DNA of 5,999 bases, taken from assembly GCA_015493185.1 (NCBI GenBank), contig WGDQ01000440.1, positions 1-5,999 on the forward strand, written 5' to 3'. The stretch comes from Planctomycetaceae bacterium (GTDB lineage: Bacteria; Planctomycetota; Planctomycetia; Pirellulales; JAEUIK01). Positions 5,737 to 5,999 of this stretch are shown here, one piece after another. The notes under the pieces are model-generated. The model did no database searches. It saw nothing but the letters and a program-made list of their open reading frames with translations, and had not been told where the DNA came from. How positions within the stretch are numbered: the first letter of the stretch is position 1; the number at the start of each line of letters is the position of its first letter. The translations under genes were made by a program, and so were the position numbers.

Positions 5737-5999
5737 TCAATCGCCCGCCACAAGGTTTTCTCGCCACGCACCCTTGCGGTCTGAAACCCCGCGGCGACGC
5801 CTCCGCCTTTGTCGATAAAGCGTGGTCATCAGCGGCAGAGCCGCCAGCCCGGCCAGCCAGAAACTGGACGGTTCGGGAATGGGCAGCGCGGAACCGGAGA
5901 GAAAGTTGATGAGCACGGCATTGTCGTTCATGCCCAGGGGAAAGGCGGGGTTGGTGTCGGGATCGAACACAATGGGTTGGCTGCCGCCCAGGTTCCAAC
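5737..5999 (-). CDS. PEP-CTERM sorting-domain protein, C-terminal part
   Basis: The minus frame is open from the window edge to the stop at 5737-5739, giving 86 complete C-terminal codons; the start lies beyond 5999. It ends with a PEP-CTERM signal: LPIPEPSS (the Pro-Glu-Pro codons are 5869-5877), a hydrophobic helix FWLAGLAALPLMTTLY, and a basic cluster RQRRRRRR (5791-5814). Such tails are recognised by exosortase-type enzymes, and the mature proteins are exported to the envelope or matrix. Unusually, 17 more residues, including charged ones and a Trp, follow the Arg cluster, where most PEP-CTERM proteins stop within a few residues. The visible upstream part (WNLGGSQPIVFDPDTNPAF and NDNAVLINFLSG) shows no domain I recognise. 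An internal GTG at 5970 is not taken as the start because the frame continues upstream and a PEP-CTERM protein needs an N-terminal signal peptide. Confidence 0.82.
   Translation of the reverse strand, partial: WNLGGSQPIVFDPDTNPAFPLGMNDNAVLINFLSGSALPIPEPSSFWLAGLAALPLMTTLYRQRRRRRRGVSDRKGAWRENLVAGD

Noticed and set aside
5061..5909. 282-codon and 187-codon plus-strand frames in the right-hand gap
   Set aside because: Both are Pro/Arg/His-rich translations of C-rich DNA, without motifs. The first runs antisense to both the zinc-ribbon gene and the PEP-CTERM gene.

Overview
The window looks like the end of a short-read contig from a GC-rich bacterium, most probably a member of the Planctomycetota (Pirellulales-like). 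Three things point there: a PEP-CTERM sorting tail at the right edge, a small CxxC/CxxC zinc-ribbon protein fused to several membrane helices, and a large secreted esterase with poor Shine-Dalgarno sequences around it. This assignment is inference; no rRNA or marker gene is present. The first 27 bases are not genomic. They match the Nextera/Tn5 transposase adapter, so the contig probably ends at base 28.

Layout from left to right. (1) 28-1300, minus: an HD-superfamily phosphohydrolase of the YwfO/COG1078 dNTPase-like type, cut at its C-terminus by the adapter. (2) 1301-1684: a non-coding gap with one long imperfect inverted repeat. (3) 1685-2344, minus: a nucleoside 2-deoxyribosyltransferase-family protein with the expected catalytic Asp and Glu spacing. 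(4) 2345-2757: a divergent intergenic region with a candidate minus-strand -10 box, a perfect 7-bp palindrome next to it, and a weak plus-strand -10 box. (5) 2758-4590, plus: an exported 610-residue protein with an N-terminal beta-type domain, a low-complexity linker and an Esterase-D/enterochelin-esterase type alpha/beta hydrolase domain with a full Ser-Asp-His triad. (6) 4521-5195, minus: the zinc-ribbon multi-helix membrane protein, whose 3' end overlaps that of the esterase by 70 bp. (7) 5196-5736: a non-coding stretch with a candidate promoter and a short run of degenerate direct repeats. (8) 5737-5999, minus: the C-terminus of a PEP-CTERM protein whose start lies beyond the window.

The HD protein and the deoxyribosyltransferase share a strand and both probably act on (deoxy)nucleotides, so a salvage or pool-control link is possible, but the 384-bp gap argues against tight translational coupling. 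The esterase, membrane protein and PEP-CTERM protein suggest envelope or extracellular work, with no visible shared pathway. I found no CRISPR array, tRNA, rRNA, intact insertion sequence or convincing new multi-gene system. The oddities are the adapter, the overlapping convergent genes, the PEP-CTERM protein with an unusual tail, and the repeats near the right end.
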